A DNA stretch of 56,933 nt. Origin: an uncultured Bacteroidales bacterium (GTDB lineage: Bacteria > Bacteroidota > Bacteroidia > Bacteroidales > Paludibacteraceae). The translations under genes and the position numbers were made by a program. This document shows positions 42,601 to 50,254 of this stretch, piece after piece. Below the pieces are notes generated by a model, which ran no database searches, was not told the DNA's origin, and saw only the letters and a program-made list of their open reading frames with translations. Where the stretch lies: positions 1 through 56,933 of the forward strand of contig CAMOGT010000006.1 of assembly GCA_946614295.1 (NCBI GenBank), in the 5' to 3' direction. The number at the start of each line of letters is the position of its first letter. Position 1 is the stretch's first letter.

Positions 42601-42856
42601 CCTTGGACTGCGAAGTGATGTGTTTGAGGTGATCGACGGAGGTCAGGGCGTTCTCCATGATCTTCGTCACGTTGGTCTCCATCTCGCTCGCCGATGCACC
42701 CGGATAGGTGGTCATGACCGTGATATACGGCGGGTCCATCTCCGGGAACTGGTCAATCGGCAGCTTCAGGAAACTGTATATACCGATGACGATGACCGCC
42801 ACGAAGATCAGGGCGGTGGTCACCGGTTTTTCGATTGCTGATTTATAAATGCTCAT
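39671..42856 (-). CDS. RND efflux pump inner-membrane transporter (AcrB-like)
   Basis: 1061 aa with the RND layout: first membrane helix near 12-30, periplasmic porter domains about 35-330, helices 2-6 about 335-500, second periplasmic half about 560-860, helices 8-12 about 870-1030. Family motifs: GIYSFLKLPIDQFPEMDPPYI, AIGMVVDDAIVVLENITRHVERG (proton relay Asp pair), and LVGIVVKNGIVLVDYINLMRERG. It expels hydrophobic compounds together with the adjacent adaptor and TolC. Probably HAE1-type, not metal-type. Confidence 0.95.
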   Translation of the reverse strand: MSIYKSAIEKPVTTALIFVAVIVIGIYSFLKLPIDQFPEMDPPYITVMTTYPGASASEMETNVTKIMENALTSVDHLKHITSQSKDNISVVTLELEWGSNMDEAVNDVRSFVDMAANNLPDNCAKPVIFKLSTSSMPICQYSITADETYAGLDKILNDEVVPQLNHIDGIGNISLSGAPDRYVYVNINQQKLDAYGITLEQVGQVVTANNLNLSSGTIKMPQEQYQMQVRSEYIESSEIENLMVAMTPQGQQVFIRDIATVKDTIKDLSLDEKTNGREAVRLVIAKQTGANTVQVCRDVRAELAKIQKQLPTDVKIEKIYDSSENIQNSINSLEESVLYALLFVVLVVLFFLGKWRATIIIGITIPIALIVAFIYLGLADSSLNIISLCSLTIAIGMVVDDAIVVLENITRHVERGEDPHEASIYATNEVWVSVIATTLVLVVVFVPLTMLSGMAGIMFHELGWIVTVVCCTSTLVAISLTPMLCSKLLKAKKVHVDENGNLVDDEAGKKGWYERTVVHMLDVIDEYYAKSLGWCLHHKALTFLILIAFFAASLIPVFAGKIGTDFMQEQDNGRLTVTVKLQRGTRIEETLKTARKLEARFVELVPEIQLINTSAGSNDDASIAALFSSTMNNKIQMTVRLPKKWERDRDIWTIAEILRQEMAKYPEINEYQCAVSSGGPGGGNTVDLEIYGYDFDKTSQMAEQCRQLISQLPGARDVNISREDDRPDIKITVDKEKASRLGLSSATISTYLRNRVAGMACGYLKDDGSEYDIVVRLMEEDRNSISDILNLSIPTATGKTVKLSEVATVGEYWAPPTIERKARQRIVTVKATPYNTTLGELAKAIETEVVPQLDIPVGYSTHIGGNYETQQDTFSDMILLGLMIILLVYIVMASQFESLRMPAIIMFSIPFALSGVIVALWLTGRSLDMIGALGLVLLVGIVVKNGIVLVDYINLMRERGYELNQAIQMSGRSRIRPVLMTAFTTILGMIPMAVSSGEGAEMWQPLGIVVIGGLTVSTFLTLYVVPVLYGVMSRHGDRDKQEALRKKFIFMDLKVKKGDEK

Positions 42857-42863
42857 AATTCGT

Positions 42864-42924
42864 CTTTTATCTTTGAGCAGGCTCTGCCTGCGGTCTTTCT
42901 ACTTTGAGCGTAGCGGTCTACTCA
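42864..42924. repeat. CTTT-heptamer array with two GAG-palindrome-CGGT cores
   Basis: CTTTTAT, CTTTGAG, core CAGGC-tct-GCCTG then CGGT, CTTTCTA, CTTTGAG, core cgtagCGGT, then CTACTCA. The last unit carries the stop codon of the adaptor gene (TAG on the minus strand). Confidence 0.93.
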
Positions 42925-43925
42925 ACTACATTAACCTTCACGCCGTCCACGAGTTTGTGCTGGCCGGTGGTTACGACCTCTACGCCCTCCTTGATTTCGT
43001 CGGCGATGATCTCAATGTCCTGGTCAAAACGCTGACCGAGCGTAACAGTCACCCTCTTGGCGTGTCCGTCCTCTACGATGAAGACATAACGGTCGTTGGC
43101 ACCGACGAGTTTCTCTACCGCCTGGTACGGGATAACGAGCGCGTTAGCCTTGCCCAGACCGATTGTGGTCGTCACGTACATACCCGGGCGGAGAAGGTTC
43201 TTGCCGTTCGGGATGACGATCTTGCATTGGAACGTGTGAGTGGAGGGGTCAATCGTCGGATAGACGATCTCTACCGTAGCAGGGAATGTTTTGTCGGGAT
43301 AGATATCCGTAGAGAGCGATAGTTTCATACCCGGTTTGAAGAGCGGGAAATACGTCTCGGGGATAGCCACAAGCGCCTTCAGTTTGTCTATCTGGGTCAG
43401 GATCAGAATCGGCTGGCCGCTGTAGAGCTCACCATCCTCATAGTTCTTGGCGGAGATCACACCGGCAAACGGGGCCTTGACATACGTGTTCTGCTCCAGG
43501 AACTCCAGTTGCTCCTTGGTGGAGTTATACTGGGTGATAACCTGGTCGTACTGCTGCTGGGTAGCCGAACCCGAACGGAGCAACTGGGTCACACGGTTCT
43601 TCTCGATCTCAAGGTTAGCCATGGTGATCTTGGTGGTCTTGTACTGGGTCTGGTCCATGCGGACGAGGTCAGTACCTTTGCTGACCCGGTCGCCCACCTC
43701 GCGGTAGATATGCTCTATCTTCCCGGTGAGGGACGGAGCCACGTTTTGGGTGAGATACCCCTGAAGGTTGGTGGAAACAGAGATCTCGCGCTCTATCTCA
43801 CGCGGTTGGAGTACCGTGGTGCGGACTTGCTCCACGCGTTCTTCCTCCTGCGTAGCAGTACTTTCCTTGCTGCCGCAGCCTATGAGCGCCAAGGCTGTGA
43901 GGACATAAAACAGATTCTTTTTCAT
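42918..43925 (-). CDS. RND efflux periplasmic adaptor (membrane fusion lipoprotein)
   Basis: 335 aa from the ATG at 43925. Signal peptide with lipobox ALIGC, then the MFP layout: lipoyl-half, alpha-hairpin with LEIEKNRVTQLLRSGSATQQQYDQVITQYNST, second lipoyl-half (VKAPFAGVISAKNYEDGELYSG), beta-barrel and membrane-proximal domains. It bridges the RND pump and TolC. The frame also allows a start 12 nt upstream, overlapping the tolC stop. Confidence 0.93.
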   Translation of the reverse strand: MKKNLFYVLTALALIGCGSKESTATQEEERVEQVRTTVLQPREIEREISVSTNLQGYLTQNVAPSLTGKIEHIYREVGDRVSKGTDLVRMDQTQYKTTKITMANLEIEKNRVTQLLRSGSATQQQYDQVITQYNSTKEQLEFLEQNTYVKAPFAGVISAKNYEDGELYSGQPILILTQIDKLKALVAIPETYFPLFKPGMKLSLSTDIYPDKTFPATVEIVYPTIDPSTHTFQCKIVIPNGKNLLRPGMYVTTTIGLGKANALVIPYQAVEKLVGANDRYVFIVEDGHAKRVTVTLGQRFDQDIEIIADEIKEGVEVVTTGQHKLVDGVKVNVVE

Positions 43926-43936
43926 ATAGATATTCA

Positions 43937-45283
43937 TTATTTATTATTCAGGAACTCTTCCAGATCGACTTGCGCATTGATGAGGGTGAGCATGGCGTTC
44001 ACGTAGGTCGATTGCGCGTTGATGAGGTCATTAGAGGCGTTGGTCAGCTCCAGGTTGGAGGCTGCGCCCCATTTGAATTTCTCCGTAGCGGAGTTGAACA
44101 CACGCTTGGAGACCTCGATGTTATCCTTCTCGTTCATGTAGGTCTCGTAGGCATTTGTGAGGTCGAAACAGAGCTGGCGGTACTGAATGGAGAGATTGTC
44201 GGTCATCTCCGAGAGGGTGTTCTTTGCCCGCTCGTAGGCGATCTTCTTCTCCACCACGCCTGCCGCACGCTTGGCGGAGGACCATAGCGGCATCTTGACC
44301 GACACCTGAATCACGTTCGGCGGGGTCATACGCATACCGCCCTCGCCGTAGTATTTCTGGTTCTGGTAGTTATAAGCCAGCGCCACGGTAGGTCCGTACG
44401 CCCAGCCTGCCATGTGCACATTGCGTTTGGCGAGTTCCGCCGAACGCTCTACCGTCTGGTAATCCAGGTTGTTACGGATGTCGAAATTACTGGACAGCAA
44501 CGTCAGTACACGCTCCGGCGAGAGGATGGCATCAATGTTGTCGGTAAGGGTCAGTTCGGTCTCCACCGGCACGTCCAACAGCACTTTGAGACTGTTGGTC
44601 GCCAGTTCGATGTTCCGTTTCTGCGAATTGATATTATTCTTCAGCGTATTGACACGCACGCGTATCTGGTCCGCCGCCGTCTGCTCAGCCGCACCGGCAT
44701 TGACGGAATTCTGGGTGATCTGCTCCAGGTTCTGGATGTTCGCTAACGAAGAGTCCAGCAGATTGGTGATACTCTGGAGAGCCAGAACAGACACATAACT
44801 GCTCATCACACTTCCACGGAGCTCATTCTCGGATTTCTCCAAGGCGATCTTTTTCATCTGGATGGCTACATTATTGAGCAGCGCACCTACGATACCCTGA
44901 CCGTTAATACCGATGGTAGCGGTCACACCCAACGCACCTACGTTAGGCATGTTGATCTTCACATCATTACCCATCATGGAAAGCGTAGCAGAATAGCCAC
45001 AGTAGTTGGAATAGGTATAGCTACCATCCACTTGCGGCAGCATGGCTGCGATAGTCTGCCACCGTTTGGCGTACTCCTCCTGTACCGCCAAAGAGGCGTT
45101 TCTAAGGGTTCGGTTCTGTTTGATGGCATAATCCTGCGCTTCTTTCAGGCTCAGACTCAACGCCGCCGGCACACTGTCTTGTGTGCGGTAGGCACTGCGG
45201 GTTGCCGCCATCACGTGATCTTCTGCTACAACCGTCGCACTCATCGCGAGCATCGCGGTCATCACTAAAAATAGTTTCTTCAT
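43937..45283 (-). CDS. TolC-family outer membrane efflux protein
   Basis: 448 aa. Signal peptide (to about 20) followed by two long helical-hairpin repeats (SLKEAQDYAIKQNRTLRNASLAVQEEYAKRW; TVERSAELAKRNVHMAGWAYGPTVALAYNYQ) typical of OEP/TolC proteins. It supplies the outer membrane channel for the pump encoded downstream. Confidence 0.93.
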   Translation of the reverse strand: MKKLFLVMTAMLAMSATVVAEDHVMAATRSAYRTQDSVPAALSLSLKEAQDYAIKQNRTLRNASLAVQEEYAKRWQTIAAMLPQVDGSYTYSNYCGYSATLSMMGNDVKINMPNVGALGVTATIGINGQGIVGALLNNVAIQMKKIALEKSENELRGSVMSSYVSVLALQSITNLLDSSLANIQNLEQITQNSVNAGAAEQTAADQIRVRVNTLKNNINSQKRNIELATNSLKVLLDVPVETELTLTDNIDAILSPERVLTLLSSNFDIRNNLDYQTVERSAELAKRNVHMAGWAYGPTVALAYNYQNQKYYGEGGMRMTPPNVIQVSVKMPLWSSAKRAAGVVEKKIAYERAKNTLSEMTDNLSIQYRQLCFDLTNAYETYMNEKDNIEVSKRVFNSATEKFKWGAASNLELTNASNDLINAQSTYVNAMLTLINAQVDLEEFLNNK

Positions 45284-45310
45284 ATTGTTGTTTGGTTTTA
45301 TCTATTTGTA

Positions 45311-45346
45311 CTGGTTAGACTAGTTAGACTAGTTTCTCTGGTTATA
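45311..45346. repeat. CT(G/A)GTTAGA nonamer array at the tetR end
   Basis: Four 9-bp units. The last three TetR codons (QRN) and its stop codon lie inside the array (from 45329), so the C-terminus is repeat-derived. Same word family as 17168-17194. Confidence 0.92.
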
Positions 45347-45937
45347 CAATTCCAGCCCCTCCTCGCTCAGCACGCCGCGGACGAAAATATCCATCGCCGT
45401 ATGTCCCAACTGGTGCATGTTATGCCCGTGACCTTCGATGATCTCGAAATCATTGATCGCATCGCTGTGTATCTTCGCAAAAAGGACTGCTGTTAACTCT
45501 ATATTAAGGTTCGCGCGCACGAGACCCTCCTGCTGCCCTTGCTCCAGATATGCCATGATATACTCTTTCTGCGTCTTGAAACATTCGGTTTGGAACTCTG
45601 CGAATTGACGCGGGTAGTATTTCTTGAGGTCATGGACCAACTGCGGCACACGCCGCACATCGTTCTTCTCCGCCTCCTGACGCTTGACAAACCGTCTCAC
45701 AAGTTTACGGAAGTCTTTCAGCAGCATCAATTCCTCCATTTTACCGGCGATATAAGCAACATTAGCATGCAATAATTGTGCCACCAACTCGTCCTTCGAC
45801 GCAAAATAGACATAGAACGTCTTTTTGGACATCCCGAGTTCCCGGCAGATATCGTCTATTGATACACTGCGGATACCCAGGCGAAAGAACATCTCACCTG
45901 CAGTCTTGATAATATGTGTACGTTGGTCCTCAGACAT
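45329..45937 (-). CDS. TetR-family transcriptional regulator of the efflux operon
   Basis: 202 aa. N-terminal HTH: IIKTAGEMFFRLGIRSVSIDDICRELGMSKKTFYVYFASKDELVAQL (about 9-55) matches the TetR signature. A helical ligand-binding domain follows. First gene of the tetR-tolC-adaptor-RND-P-II-ABC-ruvB run, so autorepression is likely. Its promoter is at 45957-45987; the overlap with a palindromic operator was not resolved. Confidence 0.93.
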   Translation of the reverse strand: MSEDQRTHIIKTAGEMFFRLGIRSVSIDDICRELGMSKKTFYVYFASKDELVAQLLHANVAYIAGKMEELMLLKDFRKLVRRFVKRQEAEKNDVRRVPQLVHDLKKYYPRQFAEFQTECFKTQKEYIMAYLEQGQQEGLVRANLNIELTAVLFAKIHSDAINDFEIIEGHGHNMHQLGHTAMDIFVRGVLSEEGLELYNQRN

Positions 45938-45956
45938 AGTTCGTCAAAAACGGCTG

Positions 45957-45987
45957 CAAAATTACAAAAAATTTCCGACATACACAA
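45957..45987 (-). promoter_or_regulatory. Promoter of the tetR-efflux operon
   Basis: Minus strand: TTGTGTATGTCG, 11-bp spacer, TAATTTTG. It differs from consensus at two positions and is fused to the U-tract of the terminator at 45993-46024. Confidence 0.83.
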
Positions 45988-45992
45988 GAAAA

Positions 45993-46024
45993 AAGGAAAC
46001 TTTTTGAGTGCAAAAAGTTTCCTT
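45993..46024 (-). terminator. Terminator of the receptor-lipoprotein operon
   Basis: Perfect 13-bp stem AAGGAAACTTTTT/AAAAAGTTTCCTT with a 6-nt loop, followed by T-rich sequence on the minus strand. Confidence 0.92.
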
Positions 46025-46047
46025 GTAAAGTAGAGTTTGCAAAATGA

Positions 46048-47433
46048 CTATTCTGCTGCCTTTTCTTCAGTTTCAGCCTCAGTCTCAGTCTTAGGTTCGG
46101 CTACGAGGATGTTCTTCACCTCCCAAGTGGAACAGGTTTGTCCGGGCTCGCTCTTATAACGGAAGCCTATATAGATAGCTTGTCCATTCCATGCGGAAAG
46201 GTCCAGCCTTCCGGTGTTGTAGAATATCCAGCTGTTAGCAATGGGGAAACCGGTGCCGGTTGCTTCATCAAACTCGTTCCAAGGAAGCTGAGTCCAGGTT
46301 GCATTACGGACATCTTTCTTGTAGTCCGTGGATACCCATACCGTTGCTTGTTCAAAACGGCCCGCTTCGGGCAGAGGACCATAGTTCATCGCCATGTCGA
46401 AGCTGAGGGCAGGAGATACGGAGCTCTTCAGTTTGATTACTGGCGTCACGAACCAGCCCTCACCCGCGTGTGCAGAGCCCTTGGCATAAGCCGTTCCTTT
46501 CATACCATAGGTGTTATCAAAGACCCAGATATAACTGATTCCGTCTTCCATGTCGAACTCCTGGGTAGTGAGTTTGCCTTGACTGCCATCGCCGGCTACT
46601 GCCTGCTGATAATAGGTGGAGGTATTGGTTGTCCATCCTTTCTTGGCATCCAGCTCAAATCGCATCGTCTCCTCCACGATACCGGTATTGGGGTTCCACT
46701 CCTCGCCATTGAATACGAACTCATAGGCGACGTATGCCTTTGAGGTGTCGTCATAATACATTACTACCACTTCCTGCTCCTCGCGGGCATAGGGGTAGTT
46801 CACCTTCAGCCAGTTGATGACCTGACCGTTCGCCTCCAGCGGAAGGAGGTGCATATCTACAGTCGCAGGGAAGACAGCCGGTGTCCAGTTATAACCATCC
46901 AGACACTCGTATATAGCCTCCTTGGTCCCCTCTGCATACAGAGCGCCGATGACCTGACCCTCATCGGGCTGCGGGAGAAGGGCAGGAATCTCCGCTTCAT
47001 CGTCTGTAGCCAGTTCTACACGGGTTGCTCCGTTATAGGGAAGCAGGTACTTGGGGAGACCGTCGTTGGAGTCATAGTTGACATTGATAATCGAGCCCGG
47101 ATCCAGTTGGGGATATTTGGTACTCAGGAACGCGGGAACGTACTTATCCGCCGTAATGTACGAGTTGAAACAGTACTCCGTTCCCACCCGGGCAAGTGCC
47201 TTTTGGTAACGGTTACGGGTATTGTTGATGGAGTCCGTCTCTGCCGCTTTGGCTTTATTGACCGAGGAATTGGCGATAGAGACATAGTCCGTCGGGAGGA
47301 GAAGGTATTCCATCGTCGGCTTGACCGGGATTGCGGGCTGACCGTTATTGAGATATTTCTCGTCGAAATAGTTATCACAAGCCGTCAGACCAAGGGTGAG
47401 GGCTGCGAGGCATAATATATATATCCTTTTCAT
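46048..47433 (-). CDS. Surface lipoprotein with C-terminal jelly-roll-like domain
   Basis: 461 aa. Lipoprotein signal with lipobox GLTACDN (Cys about 19), so anchored to the outer membrane. The N-terminal part (about 20-250) is unknown. The C-terminal part (about 285-450) has GWFVTPVIKLKSSVSPALSFDMAM, QATVWVSTDYKKDVRNATWTQLPW, and AIYIGFRYKSEPGQTCSTWEVKNILV, like the choice-of-anchor J / DUF5017 type of beta-sandwich. The tail is Glu-rich (TETEAETEEKAAE). It follows the TonB receptor by 6 nt, in the place where SusD would be in other loci, so it may be a ligand-binding partner. Confidence 0.72.
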   Translation of the reverse strand: MKRIYILCLAALTLGLTACDNYFDEKYLNNGQPAIPVKPTMEYLLLPTDYVSIANSSVNKAKAAETDSINNTRNRYQKALARVGTEYCFNSYITADKYVPAFLSTKYPQLDPGSIINVNYDSNDGLPKYLLPYNGATRVELATDDEAEIPALLPQPDEGQVIGALYAEGTKEAIYECLDGYNWTPAVFPATVDMHLLPLEANGQVINWLKVNYPYAREEQEVVVMYYDDTSKAYVAYEFVFNGEEWNPNTGIVEETMRFELDAKKGWTTNTSTYYQQAVAGDGSQGKLTTQEFDMEDGISYIWVFDNTYGMKGTAYAKGSAHAGEGWFVTPVIKLKSSVSPALSFDMAMNYGPLPEAGRFEQATVWVSTDYKKDVRNATWTQLPWNEFDEATGTGFPIANSWIFYNTGRLDLSAWNGQAIYIGFRYKSEPGQTCSTWEVKNILVAEPKTETEAETEEKAAE

Positions 47434-47439
47434 AATTCC

Positions 47440-50157
47440 TTAGAATTGAAGTTTTAAGCGAATATTCCACTGCCGTCCTTTGTTATAGAAGAAGACGATA
47501 TTATCAAGCGTGTTAGCCGCTACGCCTGCCGAGGTGATATTCTTGGACCATGCCTTCTCCATATAATACTGGTTCAGGACATTGGTGACATTACCGGAGA
47601 GGGTAGCGCGTACTTTACCGAAATCGAAGGAGTAGCTCGCACGCAGGTCAAGCGACCCTCCAAGAGGCATTCGGTAGGGCTCAATGACATTGGTAGCCTT
47701 ACCCATCGAGAGGTTCGAACCGGAGAAAGCATAGTAACTGTAGTTACGGTCATAGAGCGTATATTCGCCACCGATACGGAAGCCCTTGAAGGGCTTGAAG
47801 GTCACGCCGAAGTTAGCCGTAGTCTGCGCCTGACCGCCTACGTGAATACCCTTCATGTTAATCTTCGCCCAGTAATGGTCCGGAGCGCCGATCTCGGTCA
47901 CTTTGCCGTCAGAGGTCATCGGCAGGCCGTGCTCGTCATAGGCGTAGCCGATCACGGAGTCGCGGTCCCATTTCCAGCTGCCGAGAGACACCATGGCGCT
48001 CAACTCCACCCATTTCGCAGGACGGACCTTGCCCTCGAACTCCAGACCCATGTGACGGGCTGCCACACCGGTCATGTTCATGTAAAACTCCGTTTGGTTG
48101 GGATCACTGAGGTTGCCATGGGAGGTCATCGATTTATCCATCCATTCGGTGAAATACCCGTTGAGATGGATAGAAGCATACTGGTTCTCAAAACCATAAC
48201 CAAGTTCGACGGAAGCAATCTTCTCGTTCTTCGCATTGGTATTGATGGCATTGGAAGTGCTGACGGACATGTAGATTGCCTGGAACTTAGGCGTACGGCT
48301 GATGAAGCCGGCATTGACAAATACATTGTGGTACTTGGCGAACTTGTAGTTCACACCTCCTTTAATTGTTCCGCCTACGCGCGCAACGCTGTCGCGTGCG
48401 GTAACATTATTATAATAATAGCGGTCGGTACGCCAGTTATGATTAAGGAAGAGCGAACCGTTGACGAAAGCCGAGAGGTTGTTCTTGCTGTACTCGAGGC
48501 TGGCGAACACACCTTCCTGCACAATCGTACCGGTGTAGTCACGGTAGCACACATCGCCTACGCCGAGTTTCTGATAGACCCAGTTGGGGTCATTGCGGTT
48601 GGGGTTATTCGCTGCATTCACTTTCTCGCGGGTAGCATCCACATAATAGTCTCCACCCATGAGATCGGTGATGACCGCCTTGTGAATACCCTGGTAGAAA
48701 CGGGCGTCAATACCGGCGGTGAGTTCCAGACAATCCAGGAACTTCTTGTCGTACGTAGATACAACGCCTACCCAGTTATGGTCGTTACGGTTGAGACATT
48801 TCACGAGTTGGGAGCCGTACTCGGAAGCGGCGTTCATGTCATAGATAGCCTGATAGTCGAACATACCGGTGGTCTTGTCACGGAACTTGATGGCATCCGG
48901 ATCACCGTCAGTGGCGCCGTAAGTCATGTCGCTGTAGGCGCCGGCGTAGTTCAGACCGTTCTCCGCCGTACCGCCGCCACCACGGCCGATAGACACATAT
49001 GCCGTCGTTGAGAGGGAACTGTTATCGTCAATCTGCCAGATATGGTTGAGACTGATCTGGGGTTTGTGGTACTCGTTGTAGTTCGTACCCTGCTGTTTGC
49101 CGTCCGGTCCAAGACCGTAAGAGGGGTTGTAACGGCGGCGGTCCATACCCTGCGGCATGTACTTGGCGACTTTGTTCCAACCCTCCAGGGAGAGAGCTCC
49201 GTGGGAGCCGCTCGGACGGGTCCAGTGCCATTGCGGTGCACCGAAGGCGGTCAGACTCAACTGATGGTTCTCGTTGATTCGTTTGGAGATATTGGCGAAA
49301 TAGGAATAGCCTTCAAATCCCGTTCCCTGGATATATCCGTTACCCCAGGTGCGGGATCCCATGACGGTGATCGCCCACCCTTTGATCATACCGGTGGAAA
49401 CGGAGAAAGCCACTTTGTTATACCCGTCGTTGCCAAGGGCATACGAGAGCGAGCCGCCTTTCTTGGCGTCAATGCCGCGGGTGACGATATTGATGGTACC
49501 GCCTACAGAGGGAGCGGACAACTTGGACGCACCCATACCGCGCTGCGTCTGCATCACCGAGGTCACGTCGCTCAGTCCCTGCCAGTTGCTCCAATAGACC
49601 GAACCGCCCTCCATGTCATTCATCGGCACACCGTTGATCATCGTGGCTACGTTCGTGTTATCGAAACCGCGCATCCAGATCTCCGAGTCGCCCCAGCCGC
49701 CACCTTGTCCGTTGGCGTGCACACCCGGCGTGTTCTTGAGCACCTCGGGGAACTCCTGTCCTGCCAGCCGCTCCTCGATCTCAATAGCCGTCACCTGACT
49801 CACTGCTACAGGGGTAACCTGCGTGCGTGCCATCTGACCGGTGATGGTCACATCCTCCAGAGCAATCGCTTCCGGCTCCATGCGAATGATACCCAAGTCA
49901 CCTTTCTTGGAGGTCAGCTCCTGGGTCTGGTAACCGACATAAGAGAGTTGTAATTGAGCCCCGGGCTGTACCTGGAAGGAGAAATTACCATCCACGTCGG
50001 TAATGATACCATTGGTTGTACCGAGCTCCAGAACAGAGACGCCTATCAGCGGTTCGCCCGTCTTGGCGTCCTGCACATTACCCGATACTTTCTGCGTCTG
50101 TGCGGACAATGACACCGCCGCAAACAGACACATCCATAAGGAGATAAATTTACGCAT
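47440..50157 (-). CDS. TonB-dependent outer membrane receptor with carboxypeptidase-regulatory-like domain
   Basis: 905 aa. Signal peptide (to about 19), a carboxypeptidase-D-regulatory-like domain (about 22-95, VSGNVQDAKTGEPLIGVSVL), a plug domain (about 115-235; NTPGVHANGQGGGWGDSEIWMRGFDNTNVATMINGVPMND), and a 22-strand barrel. It ends IRLKLQF, with the usual terminal Phe. Energised import of an unknown ligand. No SusD homologue is present; the lipoprotein downstream probably takes that place. Confidence 0.92.
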   Translation of the reverse strand: MRKFISLWMCLFAAVSLSAQTQKVSGNVQDAKTGEPLIGVSVLELGTTNGIITDVDGNFSFQVQPGAQLQLSYVGYQTQELTSKKGDLGIIRMEPEAIALEDVTITGQMARTQVTPVAVSQVTAIEIEERLAGQEFPEVLKNTPGVHANGQGGGWGDSEIWMRGFDNTNVATMINGVPMNDMEGGSVYWSNWQGLSDVTSVMQTQRGMGASKLSAPSVGGTINIVTRGIDAKKGGSLSYALGNDGYNKVAFSVSTGMIKGWAITVMGSRTWGNGYIQGTGFEGYSYFANISKRINENHQLSLTAFGAPQWHWTRPSGSHGALSLEGWNKVAKYMPQGMDRRRYNPSYGLGPDGKQQGTNYNEYHKPQISLNHIWQIDDNSSLSTTAYVSIGRGGGGTAENGLNYAGAYSDMTYGATDGDPDAIKFRDKTTGMFDYQAIYDMNAASEYGSQLVKCLNRNDHNWVGVVSTYDKKFLDCLELTAGIDARFYQGIHKAVITDLMGGDYYVDATREKVNAANNPNRNDPNWVYQKLGVGDVCYRDYTGTIVQEGVFASLEYSKNNLSAFVNGSLFLNHNWRTDRYYYNNVTARDSVARVGGTIKGGVNYKFAKYHNVFVNAGFISRTPKFQAIYMSVSTSNAINTNAKNEKIASVELGYGFENQYASIHLNGYFTEWMDKSMTSHGNLSDPNQTEFYMNMTGVAARHMGLEFEGKVRPAKWVELSAMVSLGSWKWDRDSVIGYAYDEHGLPMTSDGKVTEIGAPDHYWAKINMKGIHVGGQAQTTANFGVTFKPFKGFRIGGEYTLYDRNYSYYAFSGSNLSMGKATNVIEPYRMPLGGSLDLRASYSFDFGKVRATLSGNVTNVLNQYYMEKAWSKNITSAGVAANTLDNIVFFYNKGRQWNIRLKLQF

Positions 50158-50210
50158 AAAGAAGAAATATTGGGATTATAAATTAGTCTTACGCACCTGA
50201 AACTAAAAGA

Positions 50211-50238
50211 ATAAGGGGCGCATTGCTGCGTCCCTTAT
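50211..50238 (-). terminator. Putative terminator of the OB-repeat gene
   Basis: Stem ATAAGGGGCGCA/TGCGTCCCTTAT with a TTGC loop (12 pairs, one G-U), followed on the minus strand by a weak T-rich run. It lies between this gene and the TonB receptor. Confidence 0.6.
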
Positions 50239-50254
50239 CCGTTAGCATTCGTTA

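Noticed and set aside
41477..42841. 454-aa plus-strand frame opposite the RND pump
   Set aside because: Very His/Arg/Asp-rich antisense shadow of a well-recognised transporter.
47842..49011. 389-aa plus-strand frame opposite the TonB receptor
   Set aside because: Antisense shadow; no recognisable domain.
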